From Streptomyces sp. Sge12 (GTDB taxonomy: Bacteria > Actinomycetota > Actinomycetes > Streptomycetales > Streptomycetaceae): DNA of 64,000 bases. Numbering within the stretch: the stretch's first letter is position 1; each line of letters starts with the position of its first letter. This document shows, in pieces, positions 1-9,110 of the stretch. The position numbers and the translations under genes were made by a program. The stretch spans positions 7,492,501 to 7,556,500 of the forward strand of contig NZ_CP020555.1 in assembly GCF_002080455.1 (NCBI RefSeq), read 5' to 3'. The notes beneath the pieces are model-generated. The model made no database searches. It had not been told where the DNA came from and saw only the letters and a program-made list of their open reading frames with translations.

Positions 1-1445
1 CGGTCGCACGGCCGGACCTGATCGACGTGCTGGTGTGCCTGTCCCGCGTCGATGCGGGCGGCGACGCCGGGGAGGCCGGCTCCGCGCGGAAGGAAGCCTG
101 GCGGCGGCAGTGGCCCCGTATCCGGAGGCTGTTCGACGACGGGGACCCCGTGGTGCGGCGGACCGCGCTCCCGCTGATCGCCGACCGGACCGGCCCCCTG
201 CTGGAGCGGTGGCACCGGGAGACGGACCTCTCGGTCCGGGTGGCCCTGCTGCTGGCCCTGGGCCCGGCCGCGGCCTCCGAGGCACCCGGACCGTCCACGG
301 CCGCCGAGGTACGGGCCGTGCTCGGCGCCGCCCTGCACGGCGAGAACCCGCTGCTGCGGGTGGCGGCCGTGCTCTCCGCAGCACCTCTGGACCCGAGGGC
401 GGCGCTGCGGGCCCGCCCCATGCTGTTGGAGGTCCTCACCGATCCGGTGCTCGCCCCGCTGTTCGAGGAGGTCTGGTACTCCGTCTCCGGCGAAGTCCCC
501 TGGGGGCGCGAGGGCGTGCTGACCAGGGTCGTGGAACTGCTCGAAGTCGAACCGGAGGCGGCGACCGCGTTCGTGACCGCCCTGGCCGAGACCGGGAGCC
601 GGATCGGCGATGCGGAGCTGCGCCGCTGCGCGATGGACGAGGCATGGCGCCTCCTGGTGACCCGGCCCTCCGCGGCCGCGGCCGTACTGCCCCTGGCAGC
701 AGGGCTGCTGGCCGACCCGGACGACGACGTGCGGTACAAGGCCGCGCATCTGCTGGCGGTGCTCGGCCCCAGGTCCGCCCCGTACGCCGACCGGCTTGCC
801 GCCCTCCTCGACGACCGCGGCGCCTCGCAGTTCTTCGACGGCACCGTCGGCGAGCACGCGCGGTGGGCCCTGACCCGGATCGGCGACCCGCGCGCCCTGC
901 CCGGTCTCGTGGAGCAACTCGTCGCGCCCCACCGGGACATGCAGGGCCGGGGCTACAGCCCGAGCGACCCCCGCCGGCCGGACGTCGCCGATGTCCTGCG
1001 GCCCCTGCGCGCCCACGCCGAAGTGCTGCTGCCCGCCGTACGGGAAGCCCTACGGGACGAGGTCTCCCGCGCGGGATGGCTGGTCGGGGACCTCCGGGCG
1101 GTCCTCGACGCGTGGGGCGAGAGCTCCTTGCTGCCCGGTGAGGTCGCGCCGGAACCGCCTGCGCCGTACCCGCCGGCGCCGGAACCGCCTGCGCCGGAAC
1201 CGGCGCAGGCGGAGGAGACGGTGCTGACGTACGCCGCCGACGGGCAGTGGCACGTGAGGCTGCCCACCGCCCTCGACGCGCTCGCCCGCCACGGACACCC
1301 CACCCCGGCCGTCCGGGAGGCGCTCACCGCGCTCGTGACCGCGGACCGCCGACTCTCGGAGTACGGCGACCACCGTGCCTTCCACCAGGACGAGGAGATC
1401 CGCGCACGGATCGACCGGCTGCTCGCGCCTCCCCGGACGTCCTAG
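1..1445 (+). CDS. HEAT/ARM-repeat protein, 5' end outside window
   Basis: The reading frame is open from the first base; a GTG at 27 exists but codons before it look equally coding, so the true start probably lies upstream. The visible part (about 480 residues) is a succession of 30-40 residue alpha-helical repeats of the HEAT type, with typical pieces such as DPDDDVRYKAAHLLAVLG and ALTRIGDPRALPGLVEQL. A Pro-rich linker (repeats of PPAPEP) near 1147-1215 separates the repeats from a short C-terminal domain. HEAT solenoids are protein-interaction scaffolds; no catalytic motif is visible, so its partner is unknown. Its TAG stop shares the palindrome CTAG with the stop of the convergent gene. 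Confidence 0.75.
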   Translation, partial: VARPDLIDVLVCLSRVDAGGDAGEAGSARKEAWRRQWPRIRRLFDDGDPVVRRTALPLIADRTGPLLERWHRETDLSVRVALLLALGPAAASEAPGPSTAAEVRAVLGAALHGENPLLRVAAVLSAAPLDPRAALRARPMLLEVLTDPVLAPLFEEVWYSVSGEVPWGREGVLTRVVELLEVEPEAATAFVTALAETGSRIGDAELRRCAMDEAWRLLVTRPSAAAAVLPLAAGLLADPDDDVRYKAAHLLAVLGPRSAPYADRLAALLDDRGASQFFDGTVGEHARWALTRIGDPRALPGLVEQLVAPHRDMQGRGYSPSDPRRPDVADVLRPLRAHAEVLLPAVREALRDEVSRAGWLVGDLRAVLDAWGESSLLPGEVAPEPPAPYPPAPEPPAPEPAQAEETVLTYAADGQWHVRLPTALDALARHGHPTPAVREALTALVTADRRLSEYGDHRAFHQDEEIRARIDRLLAPPRTS

Positions 1446-1810
1446 GAGGACCTGCGGCGCAGCGCCCGGCGGGCCACGTACAGGACGACGAGCAGCGCGA
1501 CGACGACGAGCACGACGATCAAGAGCGTCTTGAACAGGCCGCCCTTCTTCTTGCTCTTCTTCTTGCCCTTCTTGTTCCCGGTGGTGGCCCGGACCTGGGA
1601 CGACGTCGGCGCCTGGAGACCGGTTGCCACGCCGGCGCCGGCGAGCAGTCCGCTCTGCGGCAGCGCCGCGGCAACAGGAGCCTGCCGGACGGCCGGAGCG
1701 GCCGCCGATGCGGTTGCCGCGGGCCCCAGAAGCAGCCCGGCGAGCACGAAGAGCGGGATGACGGCCGCCGCGACCGTCGGGCGCTTCTTCGGAATGCTGT
1801 TCGTTGTCAC
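1442..1810 (-). CDS. small secreted, C-terminally membrane-anchored protein
   Basis: 122 aa. GTG start at 1810 is preceded by AGGGGAAACA. An N-terminal signal-like segment (residues about 12-36, ending in an Ala-rich ATASA cleavage-like stretch) is followed by a low-complexity Ala/Gln region, a strongly basic patch (GKKKGKKKSKKK type) and a C-terminal hydrophobic helix with an Arg-rich tail. The topology suggests export and retention in the membrane. The Lys patch next to the anchor resembles a cell-wall or phospholipid contact region, but this is inference. No family recognised. It converges on the HEAT gene with a four-base stop overlap. Confidence 0.7.
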   Translation of the reverse strand: MTTNSIPKKRPTVAAAVIPLFVLAGLLLGPAATASAAAPAVRQAPVAAALPQSGLLAGAGVATGLQAPTSSQVRATTGNKKGKKKSKKKGGLFKTLLIVVLVVVALLVVLYVARRALRRRSS

Positions 1811-1930
1811 TGTTTCCCCTGTTCTCCCCTGCCCCGGTCGGGTCCGGTGGGACCCGGCAGGCCGAGGCTTGAAAGCATCGTCGACGAGTTCGAGCGCCCC
1901 GGCAAGGACATGGACTGCGAGGATGGGGCC

Positions 1931-2623
1931 ATGGAGCAGATGCTGAGTCGGCAGGAAGCGTCGGAGGCGGTCCAGGACCACGGGTGGCGCTTCTTGCTGG
2001 GCGCTTTGCGCACGTCGGTGCCGGTCGGGTCGTTGGCCCAGGCGATCGGCCTGGCGGCGGACGCCGTCGCGGTGTGCGGCGACCACGCCGACCGGCACCT
2101 TCGGGTCGATGTCCGCCCCGACCGGGTCGTCTTCACTCTGCAGTCGTCGGACCGCGCAGCGGTCACCGCCCGGGATGTCGAACTCGCGCGTCGGATCTCC
2201 GCCGCCGCGGAGGAATCCGGGTGTGTGACGGAGCCCGACATCGGTACGGGGGCACCGCGGTCCGTCCAGCTTCTGGAGATCGCCATCGATGCACTGGACA
2301 TCGCCGGGATCCGGCCGTTCTGGAAGGCAGTGCTGGGTTACACGGATGAGGCCGGTGCCGAGGGGCCGGAGGATCCGCTCGTCGACCCGGTCGGGCAGGG
2401 CCCGGCCGTCTGGTTCCAGCAGATGGACCGGGCGCGCCCGCAGCGCAATCGCATCCACTTCGACCTCTGTGTTCCGCACGACGAGGCACCCCGGCGGATC
2501 GAGACCGCACTGGCGGCCGGGGGCCGACTGCTGTCCGCGACCCGGGCCCCCGCATTCTGGGTGCTCGCCGACCTGGAGGAGAACGAAGTCTGCGTCACCA
2601 CATGGCAGGGCCGGGACGGATGA
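1931..2623 (+). CDS. PCD-like / VOC (glyoxalase-like) two-domain protein
   Basis: 230 aa from the ATG at 1931, which has GAGG eight bases upstream; ATGs at 1910 and 1940 are alternatives. Residues about 1-95 resemble pterin-4a-carbinolamine dehydratase (LSRQEASEAV start and an RVVFTLQSSD strand followed by the terminal helix). Residues about 105-230 form a VOC/glyoxalase-like domain (ALDIAGIRPFWKAVLGY, IHFDLCVPHDEA). The usual PCD signature of paired histidines followed by Pro is degenerate here (DHADRHLRV), so dehydratase activity is doubtful. The same fusion is common in actinobacteria and usually annotated only as VOC protein. Substrate unknown. Confidence 0.75.
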   Translation: MEQMLSRQEASEAVQDHGWRFLLGALRTSVPVGSLAQAIGLAADAVAVCGDHADRHLRVDVRPDRVVFTLQSSDRAAVTARDVELARRISAAAEESGCVTEPDIGTGAPRSVQLLEIAIDALDIAGIRPFWKAVLGYTDEAGAEGPEDPLVDPVGQGPAVWFQQMDRARPQRNRIHFDLCVPHDEAPRRIETALAAGGRLLSATRAPAFWVLADLEENEVCVTTWQGRDG

Positions 2624-2641
2624 AAAACGTCCTCCGAACCT

Positions 2642-2677
2642 GCCGGTCACAGCCCCTCGTCGAGGGCCGTGACCGGC
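2642..2677. terminator. hairpin between convergent genes
   Basis: Nine-base arms GCCGGTCAC and GTGACCGGC, with a second imperfect GC stem inside, sit between the stop of the VOC gene at 2623 and the stop of the kinase gene at 2686. The position suits a bidirectional terminator. No T-tract follows, as is common in Streptomyces. Confidence 0.55.
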
Positions 2678-2685
2678 GCGGGCCC

Positions 2686-4551
2686 CTACCTCTTCGCCGC
2701 GGCCTCGGCATTGCGCCACACCGTCAGGTCCAGGGTGATGAACGCGGTCTCGTTCTTCCCGCCCGACCTGCCGCGGAAGGTCGCCAGCGTGATGTGCCCG
2801 GCCTTGCTCAGCACGCAGACCTGCGACCCGTCCGTGAGCTGGTCGAGGCCGACCTTCTCGGTGAAGCGGGTCACGGCACGGCAGGTCTCCAGGGAGCCCT
2901 TCTCGGAGTTGTTCAGCAGAACGAGCTTGCCGTTCGCGGTACCGAACTTCTCGTCCCCGAACAGGGTGTCCCGGTAGAAGAAGAGGTCGCCGTGCCCGTA
3001 GAGCACCCCTGCGCCGGTCGGCTCCTCGGCCGGGCGCGGCGGGTTGTCGGCGAACATCAGCTGGTGGTTCTGGGGCACGTCGATGCCCTCGTACGCGACC
3101 GGCTGCGGGTCGGGCGCCTTCTGCGAGGCGCTGCCGCCGCCCGACGCCTTGTCGCCCCCGCCCTTGGTGCCGTCCGGCAGCAGGGACCCGATGACCGCCA
3201 GCCCGATGACCGCCGCCGCGACCGCCCCTACGACGATCAGCCCCGTCCGCTTGGGGCGCGGCCGGGCGGGCGGACCGGGAACGAAGCCCTGGGTGTGGAA
3301 CGGCGGCGGCGTGCCGTGGACCGGGGCGTACGAGGGCTGCGTGTACCGGGGCTGGCTGTACGGGGGCTGCTGCTGCGGGTGTTGCTGCGGGTACGGGGGC
3401 TGCGCGTACGGGGGAGGCGTCGGGTATCCCGGCGGCACGGCCCCCGGCGTCCCCGGGGCCCCCTGCGCCCGGGCCGCCTGCGTCGGCGCGGCGGCCACGT
3501 CGGTCGGCACGTACCCGGGCGCGGCGGCGGGTACCGCAGGCGCACCCGGGGCCGGGGACTGCGGCGCGACCTCGGTCGGAGTCGGAGTCGGAGTCGGTGC
3601 GGCCGTCGGCTGCGGCGGCGGGGTGGGCGCCGGCGCGGGCAGCTGCAGCCGCTCGGTGATGGAACCGGCGACGGCCTGCGGCAGCCAGTCCTCGCCCTGG
3701 CGCAGCGGGGTCTCCGAGGCCGCGTTGCACAGCTCGATGACCTCGGTCAGGGTCGGGCGGTCGGCCGGGTCGCGGCTGAGGCAGCGGGTCACCACCGGCC
3801 GCAGCTCCTCGGGCAGGGCGCTGAGGTCGGGGTCCTCGTGCACGATCCGGTAGAGCACCGCGTGCGAGGGCCCGTCGCCGAAGACGGAGGCCCCGATCGC
3901 GGTGAAGGCCGCGATCTGCCCGAGGGCGAAGACGTCGGTGGCCGGGGTGACCGTGCCGGCCGAGGCTTGCTCGGGCGCCATGAACGCCGGGGTGCCGACG
4001 CTGACGCCCGTACTGGTCAGCGCGGTGGAGTCGGCGGCCCGGGCGATGCCGAAGTCGATGACGCGCGGGCCGTCGGAGGCGAGCAGGACGTTGGCGGGCT
4101 TCAGGTCCCGGTGGACGATGCCCGCGCCGTGGATGACGTGCAGGGCCTCGGCGACCCCGACCGTCAGCAGCAGCACGCTGCGCACCGGGAGCGCGCCGTG
4201 CCGGGCCACGGCGTGGGCGAGCGAGGGGCCGGGTACGTAGGCCGTGGCCAGCCAGGGCTGGGGGCCCTCGGTGTCCGAGTCGATGACCGGCGCGGTGTAG
4301 AGCCCCTGGACCCGCTCCGCGGCCCGCACCTCCTGCTGGAAGCGCCGCCGGAACTCGGGGTCCTCGCTGAACTCGGGCCGGATCACCTTGATGGCGATGG
4401 GCCGGCCGCCGGGCGTGTAGGACAGGTAGACCTTGCCCATGCCGCCGGCGCCCAGCACGGCCGCCAGGCGGTAACCGCCCACGACGGCGGGGTCGTCCGC
4501 CTTGAGCGGCTGGAAGAAGTCGGCGGAAGGTGCGCTGGCCATGGGATCCAT
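2686..4551 (-). CDS. transmembrane Ser/Thr protein kinase (PknB/Hanks type)
   Basis: 621 aa. The kinase domain spans about residues 25-290: glycine loop GAGGMGKVY, catalytic Lys in AIKVI, HRDLKPANVLL catalytic loop, DFGIA metal loop and a TPAFMAPEQ activation segment. A long Pro/Gln-rich linker (residues about 300-430) leads to a single transmembrane helix near 437-457 and an extracellular domain of about 165 residues with two cysteines. Actinobacterial kinases of this architecture sense envelope signals and autophosphorylate the activation loop; the ligand here is unknown. Start: ATG at 4551, with a second in-frame ATG at 4542. Longer in-frame extensions past 4551 lack domain content and a ribosome site. 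Confidence 0.92.
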   Translation of the reverse strand: MDPMASAPSADFFQPLKADDPAVVGGYRLAAVLGAGGMGKVYLSYTPGGRPIAIKVIRPEFSEDPEFRRRFQQEVRAAERVQGLYTAPVIDSDTEGPQPWLATAYVPGPSLAHAVARHGALPVRSVLLLTVGVAEALHVIHGAGIVHRDLKPANVLLASDGPRVIDFGIARAADSTALTSTGVSVGTPAFMAPEQASAGTVTPATDVFALGQIAAFTAIGASVFGDGPSHAVLYRIVHEDPDLSALPEELRPVVTRCLSRDPADRPTLTEVIELCNAASETPLRQGEDWLPQAVAGSITERLQLPAPAPTPPPQPTAAPTPTPTPTEVAPQSPAPGAPAVPAAAPGYVPTDVAAAPTQAARAQGAPGTPGAVPPGYPTPPPYAQPPYPQQHPQQQPPYSQPRYTQPSYAPVHGTPPPFHTQGFVPGPPARPRPKRTGLIVVGAVAAAVIGLAVIGSLLPDGTKGGGDKASGGGSASQKAPDPQPVAYEGIDVPQNHQLMFADNPPRPAEEPTGAGVLYGHGDLFFYRDTLFGDEKFGTANGKLVLLNNSEKGSLETCRAVTRFTEKVGLDQLTDGSQVCVLSKAGHITLATFRGRSGGKNETAFITLDLTVWRNAEAAAKR

Positions 4552-4690
4552 CTCTGATTGCGGCGGTCAGCACCTGCCGGCGCCCCGAAGTCAACCGAGA
4601 GCGTACCCAATGCCGGGACCACCCCCCGCCCCGGACCGACGGGCCGGCTCAGGCAGTTGGCGGACGGGCTCCCGGGGCGGGGCGCGGGCG

Positions 4691-4942
4691 CTACCAGCCG
4701 AAGCGGCGGTTCACCACGGCCGCGAACTCCTCGAAGGTCAGCACGCGGTCGCCGTTCTGGTCGGCCGCGTCGAAGAGCGCCGAGGACTCGTGGGTGTCCC
4801 CGACGCCCCAGAAGGGGATGGCTCCCTGTGCCGCGAGGGTCGGCCCCTTGGAGCGCAGGGCACCGATGACCTCGGCACGGGTCAGAGTGCCGTCCTGATC
4901 GAGGTCGAGGGCGTCGAACAGCCGCCGGGCCTTCTCACTCAT
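4691..4942 (-). CDS. two-EF-hand calcium-binding protein
   Basis: 83 aa, ATG at 4942 preceded by GAGAGGAA. Two canonical EF-hand loops are visible: DLDQDGTLTRAE (residues about 13-24) and DQNGDRVLTFEE (about 61-72), with acidic residues at positions 1, 3, 5 and 12. This is a small soluble calmodulin-like protein of the type found widely in Streptomyces. It likely binds calcium in the cytoplasm; no partner is indicated. It sits between the kinase (same strand, upstream of it) and the P450, each separated by at least 90 bases, so probably a separate transcript. Confidence 0.9.
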   Translation of the reverse strand: MSEKARRLFDALDLDQDGTLTRAEVIGALRSKGPTLAAQGAIPFWGVGDTHESSALFDAADQNGDRVLTFEEFAAVVNRRFGW

Positions 4943-5037
4943 CGCGTGTTCCTCTCAGCGGTGTACACACCGCCTCCCGGTCGGCGTGTCCTGCACGGAA
5001 GGACGCCGTGGGACCCCGCTAGGTTGCTCCGGGCGGG

Positions 5038-6273
5038 TCACCAGGTGATGTACAGGGCCTGCGGTGAGCGGTGGATCAGCGTGGGCCGCATCCGCGGCGG
5101 CGGCCGGTCCGGGTCCAGGCGCAGCTTCGGCATCCGGCGGATGAACAGGTCGAGGGTCAGGCGCAGTTGTTCACGGGCCAGTTGGGAGCCGGGGCAGCCG
5201 TGCGGCCCGTGCCCGAAGGCGACGTGCTGCCGGTTCCCGGACCGGGTGATGTCGAACTCCGCCGCCCGCTCGTACCGCTCCTCGTCGCGGTTGGCCGAGC
5301 CGTACGCCACCAGCACGGCGGCGCCTGCGGGCAGTTTCGTCCCGGCGAGCGTCACCGGCCGGGTGGTGGTCCGCCGGAAGGCCTGGATGGCGGTGTCGTG
5401 CCGGACGGCCTCCTCCACCGCCGCCGGGACCAGCGACGGATCGGCGCGGAGCAGCCGCCACTGCCGCCCCTCGTCCTCGCCGCCGAGCAGGTGCAGCAGC
5501 ATGGTGCCGATGAGGGCGCTCGTGGTGAGGAACCCGGCGATCAGCAGGTTCTGCAGACTCGTCACCAGTTCGTGGCGCTGTTCGAGGGTGAGTTCGCCGT
5601 CACCGGGAGCCAGGGCGGCCACCATGGTCGAGCACATGTCGTCCCGGGGCCGGGCGCGCCGGTCGCGGACGTACCCGTCCAGCAGGTGCTGGAGCGCCAC
5701 CACGTCCTCGGCGGCGGCCACCTGCCCCTGCGGCGACAGCGGGCGGAACAGCAGTTCCTCGGCCCGGTAGCCGCCGTGCACGGCCGCGGGCACGTCCGCC
5801 GGGTCCAGCCCGATCAGCCGTCCGACCACCATCCCGGGCAACCGCCGGGCGTAGGCCTCCACCAGGTCCGCGGACCCGTCGGCCGCGAAGCCGTCCACCA
5901 ACTCCTGGGCGCACGCGCGGGCGTAGGGCAGCAGCGCCGCCACCCGGGTGGCGGACAGCCCCCGGTTCAGCGGGGCCCGGTGCCGGCGGTGGGCCGCGCC
6001 GTCGCTGGACACGACGGTGGGCCGGGGCCCGAACCCCCTGGGCAGGACGCCGAGCGCCGCTTCCGAGAGCGGCATGTCCGGCAGCAGTGAGTTCGCCGAG
6101 GAGAAGTCCTCCGCCCGCAGCAGCACCTCCCGTACGTCCCGGTCGCGCGCCACCAGCCACGCGTCGAACTCGGGCACGTACGTCAGCCCCTCGGCCCGGC
6201 GGGCCCGGTCGTAGAGGGGATACGGGTCGCGGTACAGCTCGTCGCGCCGCGCCTGGTCGTCGTGCCACGTCAC
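5038..6273 (-). CDS. cytochrome P450
   Basis: 411 aa from the GTG at 6273, which has a perfect GGAGG seven bases upstream; an in-frame extension to 6498 has no P450 content. The haem ligand loop is FGHGPHGCPGS, the ExxR pair is EAVR, and the K-helix to haem spacing is normal. The I-helix, usually AG(H/x)(E/D)TT, reads AGFLTT: the conserved acidic residue that helps protonate the bound oxygen is a leucine. This is seen in some P450s that use substrate-assisted or non-monooxygenase chemistry. No ferredoxin gene is adjacent. It is divergent from the MHS transporter across about 215 bases. Substrate unknown. Confidence 0.93.
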   Translation of the reverse strand: MTWHDDQARRDELYRDPYPLYDRARRAEGLTYVPEFDAWLVARDRDVREVLLRAEDFSSANSLLPDMPLSEAALGVLPRGFGPRPTVVSSDGAAHRRHRAPLNRGLSATRVAALLPYARACAQELVDGFAADGSADLVEAYARRLPGMVVGRLIGLDPADVPAAVHGGYRAEELLFRPLSPQGQVAAAEDVVALQHLLDGYVRDRRARPRDDMCSTMVAALAPGDGELTLEQRHELVTSLQNLLIAGFLTTSALIGTMLLHLLGGEDEGRQWRLLRADPSLVPAAVEEAVRHDTAIQAFRRTTTRPVTLAGTKLPAGAAVLVAYGSANRDEERYERAAEFDITRSGNRQHVAFGHGPHGCPGSQLAREQLRLTLDLFIRRMPKLRLDPDRPPPRMRPTLIHRSPQALYITW

Positions 6274-6488
6274 TGGGGCCTCCGGATCACGGTCGGGACC
6301 GGGCGGGGGATCGCGGTGCGGCGCCCTCCGGCGCGCCGGGTCATCCTGCCCGAAACCCTTCCGGCCCGGTAGGGCGCCTGCCGTGCGCCGCCCTCCCCGC
6401 CCGGCGCGCCCGAGACCCCGGCGGCGCGGTGTACGGCAGATGGCGGAGGGCGCTTGTGGAGCCGCCCGGCGATCAGCACGCTTGATCC

Positions 6489-7820
6489 ATGACCACACCC
6501 GTCCCCGGTCCGGTGCGGCCTCCTGCGACAGTCCGGCCGGACGACGCGCGCCGGGCGCTGGTCGCGGGATCCGTCGGCAACTTCATCGAGTGGTACGAGT
6601 TCGGGATCTACGGCTACTTCGCCACCGTCATCGCGGCGCAGTTCTTCACCCCGGAGGGCGGCAGCGAGGTGGAGGGGCTCGTCAAGGCGTACGCGTCGTT
6701 CGCCCTGGCGTTCTTCTTCCGGCCGGTCGGCGCCGCGGTGTTCGGCCGGTTCGGTGACCGGGTGGGCCGCCGGCCCGCGCTCGTCCTGGTCGTCGGCCTG
6801 ATGACCGGTGCCACGGCCATGATCGGCGTGCTGCCGACGTACGCCTCGATCGGCGCGGCCGCGCCGTGGCTCCTGACACTGCTGCGGATCCTGCAAGGGC
6901 TGTCGGCGGGCGGGGAGTTCGGCGGGGCGGTCTCGGTCATGACGGAATCCGCGCCACCGGGCCGCCGGGGCCTGTACGGGGCCTGGCAGTCGTTCACGGT
7001 CGCACTCGGCCTGCTCGCGGGCGCCGCCGTGGCGGTGGTCCTGGCGAGCGTACTGACCACGTCCCAGCTGCACGGGTGGGGCTGGCGCGTGCCGTTCCTG
7101 CTGACCCTGCCGCTCGGGCTGATCGCGCTGCGGCTGCGGTTGCGGCTGCCCCCGGAGGAGCCGCCCGCCCCCGCGCCGCCGCCCACCCGCGGGCCCGAGG
7201 GCCGGCCCCGGCCGCGGCCGCGTCGCGGGGAGACGGTCCGGGCCGTGCTGCTGGGCGTGGGGCGGATGATGGGCTGGTCGGCGGCCGGATACACCTTTCT
7301 GGTGGTCCTGCCCTCCTACTTGCAGAGCACGCTCGGCACCACCTTCCAACGAGCGCTGCTCGGCACGGTCCTGGCGAACCTGGGGTTCGCCGCATCCATC
7401 CTGCCCGCCGGAAGGCTGAGCGACCGGATCGGCCGGCGGACGGTGATGGTGGCCGGCGCCCTGCTGGTGGCCGTGCTCGCGCTCCCGCTCCTGCACCTGG
7501 TGCAGGACCCCGACGGGCCGGCGTACGCGAAGGGGGCGGCGCTGTTCGCCGCCGGGGCCGGCGTCGGCCTGATGGCGGGTCCGGGGCCGGCGATGCTGGC
7601 CGAGATGTTCCCGGCCAGGGTGCGTTGCACCGGGCTCGGCCTGGCGTACGCCCTGTCCAACGCCGTGTTCTCGGGCTGCGCGGGTCTGATCATCACCGAG
7701 GTGGTCGCGCGGACCGCGAACGCCGACGTCCCCGGGTACTACGCCGCCGCGACCTGCGCGGTCAGCGTCACCGCGCTGCTGACGCTGCGCGGCGACGACC
7801 ACGAGCGGGCGCTGCGGTGA
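6489..7820 (+). CDS. MFS transporter, metabolite:H+ symporter (MHS) family
   Basis: 443 aa with about twelve hydrophobic helices. The N-terminal segment SVGNFIEWYEFGIYGY is the hallmark of the MHS group (ShiA, ProP, KgtP, citrate and alpha-ketoglutarate symporters), and the loop 2-3 motif GRFGDRVGRRP is present. It should import a carboxylate or compatible-solute-like metabolite with protons across the cytoplasmic membrane. Its TGA stop overlaps the GTG start of anmK by four bases, so the two are translationally coupled. That context suggests a link to cell-wall sugar recycling, but MHS carriers are not known for muropeptides, so the substrate is open. Confidence 0.9.
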   Translation: MTTPVPGPVRPPATVRPDDARRALVAGSVGNFIEWYEFGIYGYFATVIAAQFFTPEGGSEVEGLVKAYASFALAFFFRPVGAAVFGRFGDRVGRRPALVLVVGLMTGATAMIGVLPTYASIGAAAPWLLTLLRILQGLSAGGEFGGAVSVMTESAPPGRRGLYGAWQSFTVALGLLAGAAVAVVLASVLTTSQLHGWGWRVPFLLTLPLGLIALRLRLRLPPEEPPAPAPPPTRGPEGRPRPRPRRGETVRAVLLGVGRMMGWSAAGYTFLVVLPSYLQSTLGTTFQRALLGTVLANLGFAASILPAGRLSDRIGRRTVMVAGALLVAVLALPLLHLVQDPDGPAYAKGAALFAAGAGVGLMAGPGPAMLAEMFPARVRCTGLGLAYALSNAVFSGCAGLIITEVVARTANADVPGYYAAATCAVSVTALLTLRGDDHERALR

Positions 7821-9091
7821 GCGCCCTGCGCGTGGTGGGGCTGATGTCCGGCACCTCGTACGACGCGATCGACGCGGCGGCCGCCGACCTCAGCCTCGAC
7901 GGCGACACGCTCGTGCTCACGCCCCTGGGGATGATCAGCACGGCCTACGACGACGAACTGCGGGCCGACCTGGCCGTGGCCCTACCGCCCGCCGGGGTGG
8001 ACCTGGCCACGGTGTGCCGGCTCGACACCCGCATCGGGCGGGCCTTCGCCGCGGCGGCGGTGCGAGCGGACGAGGAGCTGTGCGGCGGACGGGCCGACCT
8101 GGTGGCGTCGCACGGACAGACCGTCTTCCACTGGGCCGAGGACGGCCGGGTGCACGGCACGCTCCAGATCGGCGAGCCGGCCTGGATCGCCGAGGCGACC
8201 GGCCGGCCCGTCGTCTCCGGTTTCCGCACCCGCGACGTGGCAGCGGGAGGACAGGGCGCGCCGCTGGTCAGCATCGTCGACGTGATGTGGCTGCGGGGAC
8301 GCCCCGGAGTGCCGGTCGCCCTCAACCTGGGCGGCATCGGGAACGTGACGGTCGTACCGGGCGGGGCGAAGGGGACCGGAGGCGAACCGCTGGCCTTCGA
8401 CACCGGCCCCGCCAACGCGCTGATCGACGCGGCGGTGCGCGCGCTGGCGGGGCGCGACGCCTCGGGCCGGGCGTACGCGATGGACGCGGGCGGAGCCCTC
8501 GCCGCACGGGGAACGGTCCACCGGCCGCTGCTGCGAAGGCTGCTGGACGACCCCTACTACGCCCGCAACGCGCCGAAGACGACGGGCAAGGAACGCTTCC
8601 ACCTGCCGTATCTGCGCGCGGCGCTGGAGGGGTGCGGTCCGCTGCCCGTCGAGGACGTCGTCGCCACGCTGACCCGGCTCACGGCCCGCACCGTCGCCGA
8701 CGCGATCCGGCCCTTCGGGGCGACCGAGGTGATCGCGTCGGGCGGCGGGACGCGGAATCCGGTGCTGATGGGCCTACTGCGGGAGGAGCTGGGCGGTGAA
8801 CCGGGCGGTGAACCGGGCGGTGCGGGCCGCTGCGTGGTGCGGTCCTCGGACGAACTGGGGCTGCCCGCGGGGGCGAAGGAGGCGTACGCCTTCGCCGTTC
8901 TGGGCTGGCTCACCGCGCACGGTCTGCCGGGCACCGTTCCCTCGTGCACCGGCGCCCGGCATGCGAGCGTCCTCGGCTCGATCACGCCCGGCGGTCCGGG
9001 CCTGCGCCTGCCGCGGCCGCCGGCGACGGCGCCGGGCCGGCTGACCGTCGCGAGCGCGCCCGGAACGGGCCGCCCCAAGCACGCGGGGTGA
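7817..9091 (+). CDS. anmK: anhydro-N-acetylmuramic acid kinase
   Basis: 424 aa, GTG start inside the stop of the transporter gene (GTGA overlap). AnmK hydrolyses and phosphorylates 1,6-anhydro-MurNAc to MurNAc-6-phosphate in peptidoglycan recycling. The N-terminal phosphate loop GLMSGTSYDAID matches the family consensus GLMSGTSxDGID with Gly to Ala. ASHGQT, NLGGIGNVT, FDTGPANALID and SGGGTRNP, all family signatures, are present in order. Length is slightly above the usual 370-390 because of a Gly/Glu-rich insertion (repeated GGEPGGEP) and a C-terminal tail of about 40 residues. Downstream etherase or MurNAc genes are absent here. Confidence 0.92.
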   Translation: MSALRVVGLMSGTSYDAIDAAAADLSLDGDTLVLTPLGMISTAYDDELRADLAVALPPAGVDLATVCRLDTRIGRAFAAAAVRADEELCGGRADLVASHGQTVFHWAEDGRVHGTLQIGEPAWIAEATGRPVVSGFRTRDVAAGGQGAPLVSIVDVMWLRGRPGVPVALNLGGIGNVTVVPGGAKGTGGEPLAFDTGPANALIDAAVRALAGRDASGRAYAMDAGGALAARGTVHRPLLRRLLDDPYYARNAPKTTGKERFHLPYLRAALEGCGPLPVEDVVATLTRLTARTVADAIRPFGATEVIASGGGTRNPVLMGLLREELGGEPGGEPGGAGRCVVRSSDELGLPAGAKEAYAFAVLGWLTAHGLPGTVPSCTGARHASVLGSITPGGPGLRLPRPPATAPGRLTVASAPGTGRPKHAG

Positions 9092-9110
9092 TCCGGCCGG
9101 ACCGGCCGCC

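Noticed and set aside
2602..4557. 651-residue plus-strand frame opposite the kinase gene
   Set aside because: Shadow of the kinase gene caused by high GC; Arg/Gly-rich without any motif.
1442..4594. 1050-residue minus-strand frame covering the anchored small protein, the VOC gene antisense and the kinase antisense region
   Set aside because: Only its last 122 codons are a real gene. The rest lies out of frame or antisense to well supported genes and has no domain content.
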